Source: Desulfobacteraceae bacterium
Lineage (GTDB): Bacteria; Desulfobacterota; Desulfobacteria; Desulfobacterales; UBA5616
Length of the DNA stretch: 6,983 nt
Direction of reading: 5' to 3'
Assembly (NCBI GenBank): GCA_030620375.1
Contig: JAUXEW010000152.1
Span: 1 to 6,983, forward strand
In this document: piece by piece, positions 1-5,539 of the stretch
Layout: every line of letters begins with the position of its first letter
Position numbering within the stretch: position 1 is the stretch's first letter
The notes under the pieces: generated by a model
The model's input: only the letters and a program-made list of their open reading frames with translations
What the model was told of the DNA's origin: nothing
Databases searched by the model: none
Position numbers and translations under genes: made by a program

Positions 1-10
1 AAAAACGAAA

Positions 11-138
11 TTATTGTTTTAAAAAAAACCCGGTGCTTCGCACCGGGATAAAACTGAAACTTTGAGGCATTGGCGTGCCCCCCTTTTTCCCGCTTTGCGG
101 GAAAAGAAAGCCACCCGCTATGCGGGTGGTAGTTTACT
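11..138. repeat. Three-hairpin structured repeat, copy 1
   Basis: This is the first of two nearly identical direct copies; the other is at 4183-4309. It holds three near-perfect short-loop hairpins: 29-36/40-47 (8 bp, loop TTC), 85-93/97-105 (9 bp, loop TTT) and 111-118/122-129 (8 bp, loop TAT). A weaker stem lies at 66-70/75-79. In the aligned core the copies differ at only three bases, plus small length changes in the T/A tract at the left edge. Similarity stops sharply after the TAGTTTACT at the right end. The structure suits a REP/BIME-like or IS200/IS605-derived non-autonomous element, or a small structured RNA. I do not recognise a named family. That it is a repeat is directly visible; its nature is inference. 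Confidence 0.9.
21..47 (-). terminator. Terminator-like hairpin plus U-tract (- strand), repeat copy 1
   Basis: Read on the - strand, the 8-bp GC-rich hairpin at 47-29 (loop GAA) is followed directly by eight T residues (28-21). This is the classic layout of an intrinsic terminator. No - strand gene lies immediately upstream, so it could end an RNA made from the repeat itself or block antisense transcription. Repeat copy 2 keeps the same arrangement. Confidence 0.45.
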
Positions 139-185
139 CGACGGCTGAGACAAACGGTTACGCTGACAAACGCTATAGAATTAAT

Positions 186-201
186 GGCTTCGTAAAAAGC
201 C
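186..201. repeat. Small hairpin GGCTT-N6-AAGCC in the leader
   Basis: A 5-bp stem (186-190/197-201) with a 6-nt loop lies in the untranslated region between repeat copy 1 and the methyltransferase gene. The string around it (TGGCTTCGTAAAAAGCC) resembles, from memory, the edge of a dispersed repeat common in Desulfobacterota genomes. I cannot confirm this and no second copy is in the window. Confidence 0.25.
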
Positions 202-230
202 TGATTTCTGCACGGTGCTTTATCCTTAAC

Positions 231-257
231 TTGACCCCACGGGTGGTATGTTATAAG
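231..257 (+). promoter_or_regulatory. Possible sigma-70-type promoter for the methyltransferase pair
   Basis: TTGACC at 231-236 matches five of six bases of the -35 consensus, and TATAAG at 252-257 matches five of six of the -10 consensus. The spacer is 15 nt, shorter than the preferred 17. The site lies about 55 nt upstream of the ATG at 312 and downstream of the repeat, so transcripts from here would not include the hairpins. It is a pattern match only. Confidence 0.35.
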
Positions 258-311
258 GCATTTCATAATTACCAATTGAAGCTCCCCGATGCAAGCAGCA
301 AGGAGAACGGC

Positions 312-1331
312 ATGAAGAGATCGGAGTCCAACAAAATGACGGTAACATCACCGGAACAAATTTTTGAGATGGCAACGGCCTTTCAAACCAGTCGTATCCT
401 GTTAACCGCGTATGAACTGGATGTTTTTTCAGCTTTGGAAGGGAGTCCCCGGCATTCAGCGGACTTAGCCGAGACGCTGGGGACGGACCCCAGGGCAACG
501 GACCGATTGTTAAACGCGTTGTGTGCTTTGGGTTTTGTGGAAAAGGAAAATGGTTTGTTTTTCAATTCTCATATTGCTGAAACATTTTTGGTGAAAGGTA
601 AAACATTCTATCTGGCCGGACTGATGCATATGGTGGACCTCTGGGAAACCTGGGGTACGCTCACCCAGGCGGTTAAAGCGGGTCATCGAGTAGCTATGGG
701 ACCGACTAAAACCAGGTCTTCCAAGTGGTTTGAAGCATTCATTGCCGCTATGCATCAGCGTGCCGTGATGGCCGCACCGGAGGTGGTTTCCCGCATAGAT
801 CTGTCCGGTATAACAAAGGTGCTGGATGTGGGTGGTGGGTCCGGCGGATATGCCATGGAATTTGCCCGGGCAAATGACAATATCCGTATAACGGTTTTTG
901 ACTTGCCGGGTGTAATCCAATTGACCCGGCAGTATGTTGCCGAAGCCGGAATGCTAAACCGGATCGAATTTGCTGAAGGGGACTACTACGTGGATGAATT
1001 GGGCAGAGACTTTGATTTGGCTTTTTTATCAGCCATCATTCACAGCAATTCACCGGAGCAAAACCAGGCTCTGTTTGATAAAGTTTCAAGGGCGCTAAAC
1101 CCGGGCGGGAAAATGGTGGTGCAGGACTTTATTATGGACGAAGACCGGACCGGTCCCTTATTTGGCGCAGTTTTTTCCCTGAATATGATAGTGGGAACAG
1201 ATGCAGGTGATACCTATACACCGGCAGAAATCAAAAATTGGTTGGGCCGATCCGGGTTTGAAAAAATTCAATCTATCCCTCTTCAGGGACCAGCGGATAT
1301 CATTGTCGGGCACAAACCAGCCAAAGCATAA
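312..1331 (+). CDS. SAM-dependent O-methyltransferase (Methyltransf_2-like, with dimerisation domain)
   Basis: The product is 339 aa and is predicted to be a cytosolic class I methyltransferase that moves a methyl group from S-adenosylmethionine to an unknown, probably hydroxylated, small molecule. Residues about 10-95 form the winged-helix dimerisation region typical of the family, with the alternating pattern ending in LGFVEKENGLFFNS. The SAM-binding Rossmann core starts with LDVGGGSGG (171-179), and the acidic residue that normally binds the ribose is D197 in VFDLPG. His244 (AIIHSNSPEQ) stands where O-methyltransferases of this family carry their catalytic His. LNPGGKMVVQDF (262-273) is the post-core strand motif. 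I chose ATG 312 because AAGGAG (300-305) sits 6 nt upstream. The frame is open back to 75, but that part runs through the hairpin repeat. The next gene starts 1 nt after the stop, which suggests an operon. The substrate cannot be told from the sequence. Confidence 0.88.
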   Translation: MKRSESNKMTVTSPEQIFEMATAFQTSRILLTAYELDVFSALEGSPRHSADLAETLGTDPRATDRLLNALCALGFVEKENGLFFNSHIAETFLVKGKTFYLAGLMHMVDLWETWGTLTQAVKAGHRVAMGPTKTRSSKWFEAFIAAMHQRAVMAAPEVVSRIDLSGITKVLDVGGGSGGYAMEFARANDNIRITVFDLPGVIQLTRQYVAEAGMLNRIEFAEGDYYVDELGRDFDLAFLSAIIHSNSPEQNQALFDKVSRALNPGGKMVVQDFIMDEDRTGPLFGAVFSLNMIVGTDAGDTYTPAEIKNWLGRSGFEKIQSIPLQGPADIIVGHKPAKA

Positions 1332-1332
1332 G

Positions 1333-1653
1333 ATGAACAAATCCCACCCCGAACATCGATCCCAGACCATTCGACAAGCTATGATTGAACTTCTGGGAGA
1401 CGCGGCAGCAAGTGCCCGGGACATTTCCCAGGCGTTGAGCATTCAGGAAAAGGATATTTATGGTCATCTAACGCATATCGATCGCTCATTGGACGCCAAG
1501 GGGAAAAAGCTTGCAATTCTTCCGGCACGGTGCCTTTCGTGCGGGTTTGTGTTTAACACTCGCAAACGGTTTGCCCGGCCCGGCCGCTGTCCCGTGTGCA
1601 AACAATCACATATTGAAGTGCCGATGTACCGGATTGATAAGATAAGGTGTTGA
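1333..1653 (+). CDS. Small HTH plus zinc-ribbon transcriptional regulator (COG3357-like)
   Basis: The product is 106 aa. Residues about 10-60 look like a winged helix-turn-helix (TIRQAMIELLGDAAASARDI, then a recognition-helix-like segment IQEKDIYGHLTHIDRSL). The C-terminal part is a zinc ribbon with CxxC pairs C67/C70 and C86/C89, and ends in a short basic tail. This architecture matches the predicted HTH/Zn-ribbon regulators of COG3357, whose targets are not characterised. I take the ATG at 1333, 1 nt after the methyltransferase stop; the upstream extension of the frame lies inside that gene. No strong ribosome binding site is visible, so translation may be coupled to the methyltransferase. 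It may regulate its own operon or act elsewhere. It ends 38 nt before the stop of the convergent YchF-like gene, and I see no clear terminator in between. Confidence 0.82.
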   Translation: MNKSHPEHRSQTIRQAMIELLGDAAASARDISQALSIQEKDIYGHLTHIDRSLDAKGKKLAILPARCLSCGFVFNTRKRFARPGRCPVCKQSHIEVPMYRIDKIRC

Positions 1654-1691
1654 ACCATTCTTTACCTTAATCCGTTTAATATGACTTGTTG

Positions 1692-2726
1692 TCACACATT
1701 GAATCGAAACGTAATAATATCACCGTCTTTTACTTCATAGGCCTTTCCTTCAAGCCTGACCACGCCCTTTTTTTTAGCCTCGCCGTAAGAACCGGCATCT
1801 ATTAAATCATTGTGAGAAAGGACTTCTGCCCGAATAAATCCCTTTTTCATGTCCGTGTGAATCGTACCGGCAGCCTCAAGTGCCGCCATTCCGGATTTGA
1901 TAGTCCATGCCCGGACTTCATCGGAGCGTATGGTAAAAAATGAGATCAACCCGAGAAGTTCATATGATCGTTTAATCACCCGGTCCATGGCCGATGCGGT
2001 GATTTCAAACTCGGACAGAAAATCTGCGGCTTCTTCAGGGGACATCTGTGCCAGTTCCTTTTCCAATATGCCTCGAATCACCATGGAATTTTCCTGAAAG
2101 GTCAGACCATTTGCCTTCGGAAGGTCATTGTCATCATCCGTATTATTAAACAGCACCAGCACGGGTTTGGCCGATACAAGGGCAAATCCTTTTAATAGTG
2201 GAGCACCGGCAAGCTCGGGAAGTCTTCGAATCGGCAGCTCATTTTCAAGATATCTTTTACATTCGTTTAACAGCGAGATTTCTTCGGGGTTGATTTTATT
2301 CCCCCGTTTTTGGTCAAGATCCAGACGCCCCAACCGTTTTTCAACCACTAAAAAATCTGAAAAGGTTATTTCCTCGTCCAGAGACGTGAAATCTTGTAGT
2401 GGTGAAGGTGCTTTGTAACCGTATACTTCAAAATTTCGAACCACGTGGATCAGGGCATCGCAGTCTCTGATTTTGTTGAAATCGGGTTGTTCTTGACTTT
2501 TTTCTCTTTTTTGAGCCGATGCCCCGGGTAAAAAGTATTCCACCTGGGCATAAATGGTCTTTTTCGGCTGATATATATCGCGAAGCAGATCCACACGCTG
2601 ATCCGGTACCGTGATGGTACCGATCAGATCTTCTCCCTTGCCCTGGGTATCCTGAAAATTATGGGTTAATGCTTCGAATATGGTGGTTTTTCCGCATCCG
2701 GAAAGTCCGATAATGCCGAGTTTCAT
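1692..2726 (-). CDS. Divergent YchF-like P-loop GTPase/ATPase with TGS domain
   Basis: The product is 344 aa, slightly shorter than typical YchF (about 363 aa). The P-loop is GLSGCGKTT (7-15) rather than the usual NVGKS form. VPDQRVDLL (40-48) and ALIHVVRNFE (91-100) match conserved YchF segments. The G4-like motif LFNNTDDD (192-199) is in the expected place. The C-terminus (about 261-344, with VRAWTIKSGMAALEAAGTIH and then KKGFIRAEV) is the conserved YchF/TGS tail. The G3 region, normally DIAGLVKGAS with a following glycine-rich stretch, is replaced here by FLPGASAQKREKSQEQP (65-81), so the usual Asp is gone and a helical insert is lost. Canonical YchF binds ribosomes and hydrolyses ATP; this may be a specialised paralogue. 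AGGTGA (2741-2736) lies 9 nt before the ATG. The flavoprotein gene is 100 nt upstream on the same strand with no strong terminator between them. Confidence 0.85.
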   Translation of the reverse strand: MKLGIIGLSGCGKTTIFEALTHNFQDTQGKGEDLIGTITVPDQRVDLLRDIYQPKKTIYAQVEYFLPGASAQKREKSQEQPDFNKIRDCDALIHVVRNFEVYGYKAPSPLQDFTSLDEEITFSDFLVVEKRLGRLDLDQKRGNKINPEEISLLNECKRYLENELPIRRLPELAGAPLLKGFALVSAKPVLVLFNNTDDDNDLPKANGLTFQENSMVIRGILEKELAQMSPEEAADFLSEFEITASAMDRVIKRSYELLGLISFFTIRSDEVRAWTIKSGMAALEAAGTIHTDMKKGFIRAEVLSHNDLIDAGSYGEAKKKGVVRLEGKAYEVKDGDIITFRFNV

Positions 2727-2826
2727 ATGAATCGTTCACCTGCTTCTTTAAAAATGATGCAACATAACAGAACATTATGAAATATGCTGGTTGTTCGGGA
2801 TGGTCAAAGGGATGTCCGCTATCCGA

Positions 2827-3792
2827 TTATCGATATAAATTCAATCCATCTAATACGGCCTTTGCTTCTTCAACTATGGATTGAATTACCTCGGAAACAT
2901 TCGGGATGTCGTGGATTCGCCCGGCCACTTGCCCCATTCCCATCATACCTTCAAGAACGTTTCCCTGCTGCCACCCTTTTCGGCCCGAATCGCCGCTGAT
3001 ATAGGGCGAGAGTGCTTCAATGGTTGCTCCTTTATTCTCCATTTCCAGTACTTTTTCCGACCACGGCGTTCTTAACACCCGGCTGGGGTTTTTGTACGCT
3101 CGCATCACAATCATGGTATCATTTTCTCTGGCATCCACGATAGCTTGTTTGGCATCAGGGTGTATGGGACATTCTTCCGTGCTCATAAACCGCGTACCCA
3201 TGTTCACCCCATGCGCCCCCATGGCCAGAGCCGCAACCAAAGTCCGTCCGTCACAGAATCCGCCGCCGGCGATTAAAGGAGCTTTTATGGCGTCCCATAC
3301 TGCCGGCACCAATACCAGGGATGTTACATCCTCCATGCTGGGATGACCACCGCACTCTGTTCCCACTATAGAAACAACGTCTACTCCCATTTTATCCACC
3401 TTAACCGCATCCTGCAGCCGGGCACATTTATGAATATGGGTCAGCCCTCCCTCCTTGATTCGTTCTCGATAAGCCTCCGGGCTTCGGCCTGCGGTTTCTA
3501 ATATAGTAATGCCGGCATCGATGACCCAGTCAAGCCGTTCTTCGACCGGCAGGTCCCGCATGGCAGGGAATAATCCCACATTTACACCAAAAGGCTTATC
3601 GGTGAGATCGCGGGTCTTTTTTATTTCGTCCATAAATTTTGAACGCTCCTCAAAGAATGCGGACGGAATACAACATAACCCACCTGCGTTTGCCACCGCC
3701 GCTGTTAATTCGGCCAGCGTGATGCCGTGCATGGTTCCGCACTGAATCGGGAATTTTACGCCAAAGAGTTCGGTTAGTTTCGTTTGAAGCAT
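2827..3792 (-). CDS. Nitronate monooxygenase-family FMN flavoprotein (2-nitropropane dioxygenase/FabK-like fold)
   Basis: The product is 321 aa, a full-length TIM-barrel flavoprotein of the NMO family. The N-terminus has the family start (LTELFGVKFPIQCGTMHG). GTECGGHPS (144-152) corresponds to the family GxEAGGHxG motif, including the conserved His150. GGGFCDGR (176-183) and the following GAHGVNMGTRFMSTEEC are the phosphate/FMN-binding loops. GMGQVAGRI (285-293) is the usual C-terminal motif. The annotated reaction of the family is oxidation of alkyl nitronates with O2, but related folds act as enoyl-ACP reductases or unknown oxidoreductases. In a probable anaerobe the O2-dependent role is doubtful. 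The start is well supported: AGGAGG (3805-3800) is 7 nt from the ATG. It is the first gene of a probable two-gene unit with the YchF-like gene. Its promoter region is occupied by the palindromic element at 3835-3980. Confidence 0.87.
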   Translation of the reverse strand: MLQTKLTELFGVKFPIQCGTMHGITLAELTAAVANAGGLCCIPSAFFEERSKFMDEIKKTRDLTDKPFGVNVGLFPAMRDLPVEERLDWVIDAGITILETAGRSPEAYRERIKEGGLTHIHKCARLQDAVKVDKMGVDVVSIVGTECGGHPSMEDVTSLVLVPAVWDAIKAPLIAGGGFCDGRTLVAALAMGAHGVNMGTRFMSTEECPIHPDAKQAIVDARENDTMIVMRAYKNPSRVLRTPWSEKVLEMENKGATIEALSPYISGDSGRKGWQQGNVLEGMMGMGQVAGRIHDIPNVSEVIQSIVEEAKAVLDGLNLYR

Positions 3793-3834
3793 AATGTTGC
3801 CTCCTATTATAATTGGGTTGAGTCTGTATTAGGT

Positions 3835-3980
3835 TAGTGCCCATCCATAAACGGCATCTTTTGGCCCAGAGCTTCGTTTTTGCTCTTTTGAAATCCTCAA
3901 AATAGCGCGCTATTCCTACGGTTTCAAAATTGCTCTGGCCTTTCTCTGAACCAAAATCTACCATTTCTGGATGGACACTA
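3835..3980. mobile_element. Palindromic MITE-like element (146 bp)
   Basis: The whole segment is one long imperfect palindrome centred between 3907 and 3908. Comparing the left arm with the reverse complement of the right arm gives 48 matches in 72 ungapped positions (24 mismatches, many of them transitions that still allow G-U pairs). The ends are TAGTGCCCATCC and GGATGGACACTA. The centre is a perfect 14-bp palindrome, AATAGCGCGCTATT (3901-3914). The TA at both outer edges would fit TA target duplication, as in IS630/Tc1-mariner-derived MITEs, but it could equally be part of the inverted repeat. It contains no gene. It starts 42 nt upstream of the flavoprotein ATG, so it must carry, displace or sit downstream of that gene's promoter. 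Confidence 0.75.
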
Positions 3981-4182
3981 TATTATATTATGCACCAAAT
4001 CAAAAAAAAATTCAAACCACGATATTAGTAAGGAAGCTGTCTTGATTATGGGCTGATTTTTTGTTAAACATAACATAAAGTATGCATTACCTCTAAGTTT
4101 TATAAACTTTCCAGAAATCAAACGTTACTATTCATTGCTAATTTAAAAAAATCTAAAACCTGGCCCACTGACCAGGTCAGCG
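3981..4182. other. AT-rich intergenic stretch without genes
   Basis: About 200 bp between the palindromic element and repeat copy 2. It is AT-rich, with an A9 run at 4002-4010 and a weak dyad AAGTTT-N3-AAACTT (4095-4100/4104-4109). I see no open frame of coding character. It may hold the promoters for the divergent genes, but no -35/-10 pair stands out. Confidence 0.6.
4168..4180. promoter_or_regulatory. Perfect dyad CTGACC-A-GGTCAG, possible operator
   Basis: A perfect 6+1+6 dyad abuts the left end of repeat copy 2. An overlapping alternative hairpin, ACCTGG (4158-4163) with CCAGGT (4172-4177), uses part of the same bases. The symmetry and size suit a dimeric regulator site, but no second copy is seen in the window. 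It is 207 nt from the next start codon. Confidence 0.3.
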
Positions 4183-4309
4183 TTATTTGTTTTAAAAAAC
4201 CCGGTGCTTCGCACCGGTATAAAACTGAAACTTTGAGGCACTGGCGTGCCCCCTTTTTTCCCGCTTTGCGGGAAAAGAAAGCCACCCGCTATGCGGGTGG
4301 TAGTTTACT
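4183..4309. repeat. Three-hairpin structured repeat, copy 2
   Basis: The second direct copy of the element at 11-138, offset by 4171 bp over the aligned core. The hairpins are at 4201-4207/4211-4217, 4256-4264/4268-4276 and 4282-4289/4293-4300. Differences from copy 1 include T4218 for G47, which shortens hairpin 1 by one pair, C4241 for T70, which turns a G-U pair in the minor stem (4237-4241/4246-4250) into a C-G pair, and one C-to-T change in the C/T run. The right edge stops at the same TAGTTTACT. It ends 78 nt before the Fe-S protein start. Confidence 0.9.
4194..4217 (-). terminator. Terminator-like hairpin plus U-tract (- strand), repeat copy 2
   Basis: On the - strand the GC-rich hairpin at 4217-4201 (7 bp, loop GAA) runs within one base into six T residues (4199-4194). 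This is the same layout as in copy 1, with a slightly shorter stem and tract. It could end a short RNA transcribed leftward across the repeat. Confidence 0.42.
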
Positions 4310-4387
4310 GGTTATACCAAAAAAGAGTTGGCCTGAAAGCGCCTTAAGTCGGCAAACTGCTAAATTTTTTAATAAAGGAGAATACCC

Positions 4388-5389
4388 ATGACAGAAAAAG
4401 ACATGTATCAAGAATTGGCGGAAAGTATCGGCGCCGGAGATTCTAAAATTGTTCCTGAAATTATGAAAAAGATGGCGGACGAAAGGGAAATTAAAATTGT
4501 AATGGCGGCTTCACCACCGACAACTCTGGAGGAACTGGTAGAAAAGACCGGCATCTTAAGGGATGAAGTCGAGCAGATGTTAGATACGCTATTTATCAAG
4601 GGACTGATTTTTAAATCCAGAAAAAAAGATGCAATGCGTTATTACCGCGTTAGACATCTTATTCAGTTTCATGATGCCACCATCCTTTGGCCGAATATTT
4701 CAAAAGAAATGCTGGATATGTGGAAAGAATTCGATCATAAGGAATGGCCCGGATATTTGGACACCATAGAAAATATTATTCCCAAACCCGGCTCAAGAGT
4801 CGTTCCGGTCAATGTCAGTGTTTCGCCTGAATCGCAGATTAAGGCATTTGAAGACGTAAGGCAGATTGTGGAAAATGCTGACAGATTGGCAGTGGTAAAC
4901 TGTACCTGCAGGCTCGTTAATGGGGAGTGTGGCAAACCGGTGGAAGTCTGTATTCAGATTAACCGTGCTGCTGATTATACGCTGGAGCGTGGAACGGGTC
5001 GTGAGCTGACCAAAGAGGAAGCCATTGAAATGTTGAAAATGTGTGAAGAAGAGGGCCTGGTTCACATTACCGATAATCGGCGGTCGTTGGGCAATCTGAT
5101 CTGCAACTGCTGTGATGATTGCTGCATCAACTGGCCGGGTTCCAGAAAAGCAAATAAGAAGTTCGTCGCCCCCAGCCGATTTATTGCCTATGTGGACCCG
5201 GAACTCTGCACGTCGTGTGAAGTCTGTTTAGACAGGTGCTATTTTGATGCCATTACCATGGATGGAGAAGAAGGTGTGGCCTTGATTGATGAGGAAAATT
5301 GCATGGGCTGCGGACTTTGCTTGGTGACCTGTGATTCTGAGGCCATGACCTTAAAGGAAACAAGGACTGAAAATTTTGTGCAGGATTAA
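4388..5389 (+). CDS. Winged-helix/Cys-rich/2x[4Fe-4S] ferredoxin-domain protein
   Basis: The product is 333 aa. Residues about 31-90 resemble a winged helix (TTLEELVEKTGILRDEVEQM, then LFIKGLIFKSRKK). A central domain (about 135-250) has an unusual cysteine set: C172xC174, C181, C188, C219, then C239, C241, C242, C245 and C246 in a CNCCDDCC motif, with conserved-looking RAADYTLERG and LVHITDN segments between. The C-terminal part is a standard bacterial-type ferredoxin fold with two CxxCxxCxxxC motifs (274/277/280/284 and 305/308/311/315), expected to bind two [4Fe-4S] clusters. The protein is soluble, with no signal peptide or membrane segment. Similar architectures occur in anaerobes and are annotated only as 4Fe-4S binding proteins. 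A role in electron transfer is likely; redox sensing is possible given the N-terminus. AAGGAG (4375-4380) is 7 nt from the ATG. The partner is unknown. Confidence 0.85.
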   Translation: MTEKDMYQELAESIGAGDSKIVPEIMKKMADEREIKIVMAASPPTTLEELVEKTGILRDEVEQMLDTLFIKGLIFKSRKKDAMRYYRVRHLIQFHDATILWPNISKEMLDMWKEFDHKEWPGYLDTIENIIPKPGSRVVPVNVSVSPESQIKAFEDVRQIVENADRLAVVNCTCRLVNGECGKPVEVCIQINRAADYTLERGTGRELTKEEAIEMLKMCEEEGLVHITDNRRSLGNLICNCCDDCCINWPGSRKANKKFVAPSRFIAYVDPELCTSCEVCLDRCYFDAITMDGEEGVALIDEENCMGCGLCLVTCDSEAMTLKETRTENFVQD

Positions 5390-5539
5390 CGTGTGACCAT
5401 ATTTTTTTTAGATCCGGATGAGCCGAATGCCGGCAGAGCATGGGGATATGATGAAGAGAGGCTATAGTGGTGTTTCAGAGGCGGATTTTTGAAAACAGTA
5501 ACACGTCGTCAAACGGGCAGCCCTGCAAGGGAAGAAGAA

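Noticed and set aside
75..311. In-frame 79-codon extension of the methyltransferase starting at ATG 75
   Set aside because: It runs through the hairpin repeat and a non-coding leader, has no ribosome binding site, and the family's N-terminus begins after ATG 312, which has AAGGAG at the right distance.
1201..1332. Upstream extension of the zinc-ribbon regulator frame
   Set aside because: It lies entirely inside the methyltransferase coding sequence, and the HTH domain starts after ATG 1333.
1654..1691. Bidirectional terminator between the convergent genes
   Set aside because: I could not find a stem with a T-tract in these 38 bases.
2727..2826. Terminator between the flavoprotein and YchF-like genes
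   Set aside because: Only a weak 5-bp stem (CATAA/TTATG on the - strand) with no T-tract is visible, so co-transcription remains possible.
3806..3811. Perfect TATAAT on the - strand upstream of the flavoprotein gene
   Set aside because: It touches the AGGAGG ribosome binding site, so transcription would start downstream of the site, and no -35 box is present at a suitable distance.
3650..3964. - strand open frame of 104 codons crossing the palindromic element
   Set aside because: It overlaps the start of the flavoprotein in another frame and most of its unique part is the palindrome; it shows no protein-family features.
11..4309. CRISPR array
   Set aside because: There are only two copies, they are 4 kb apart, and they have internal hairpins rather than short regularly spaced repeats; no cas genes are present.
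5489..5539. TTG start adding 17 residues to the hexokinase
   Set aside because: There is no good ribosome binding site before it, while ATG 5540 has an AAGGGA-type site at 7 nt. It is not fully excluded.
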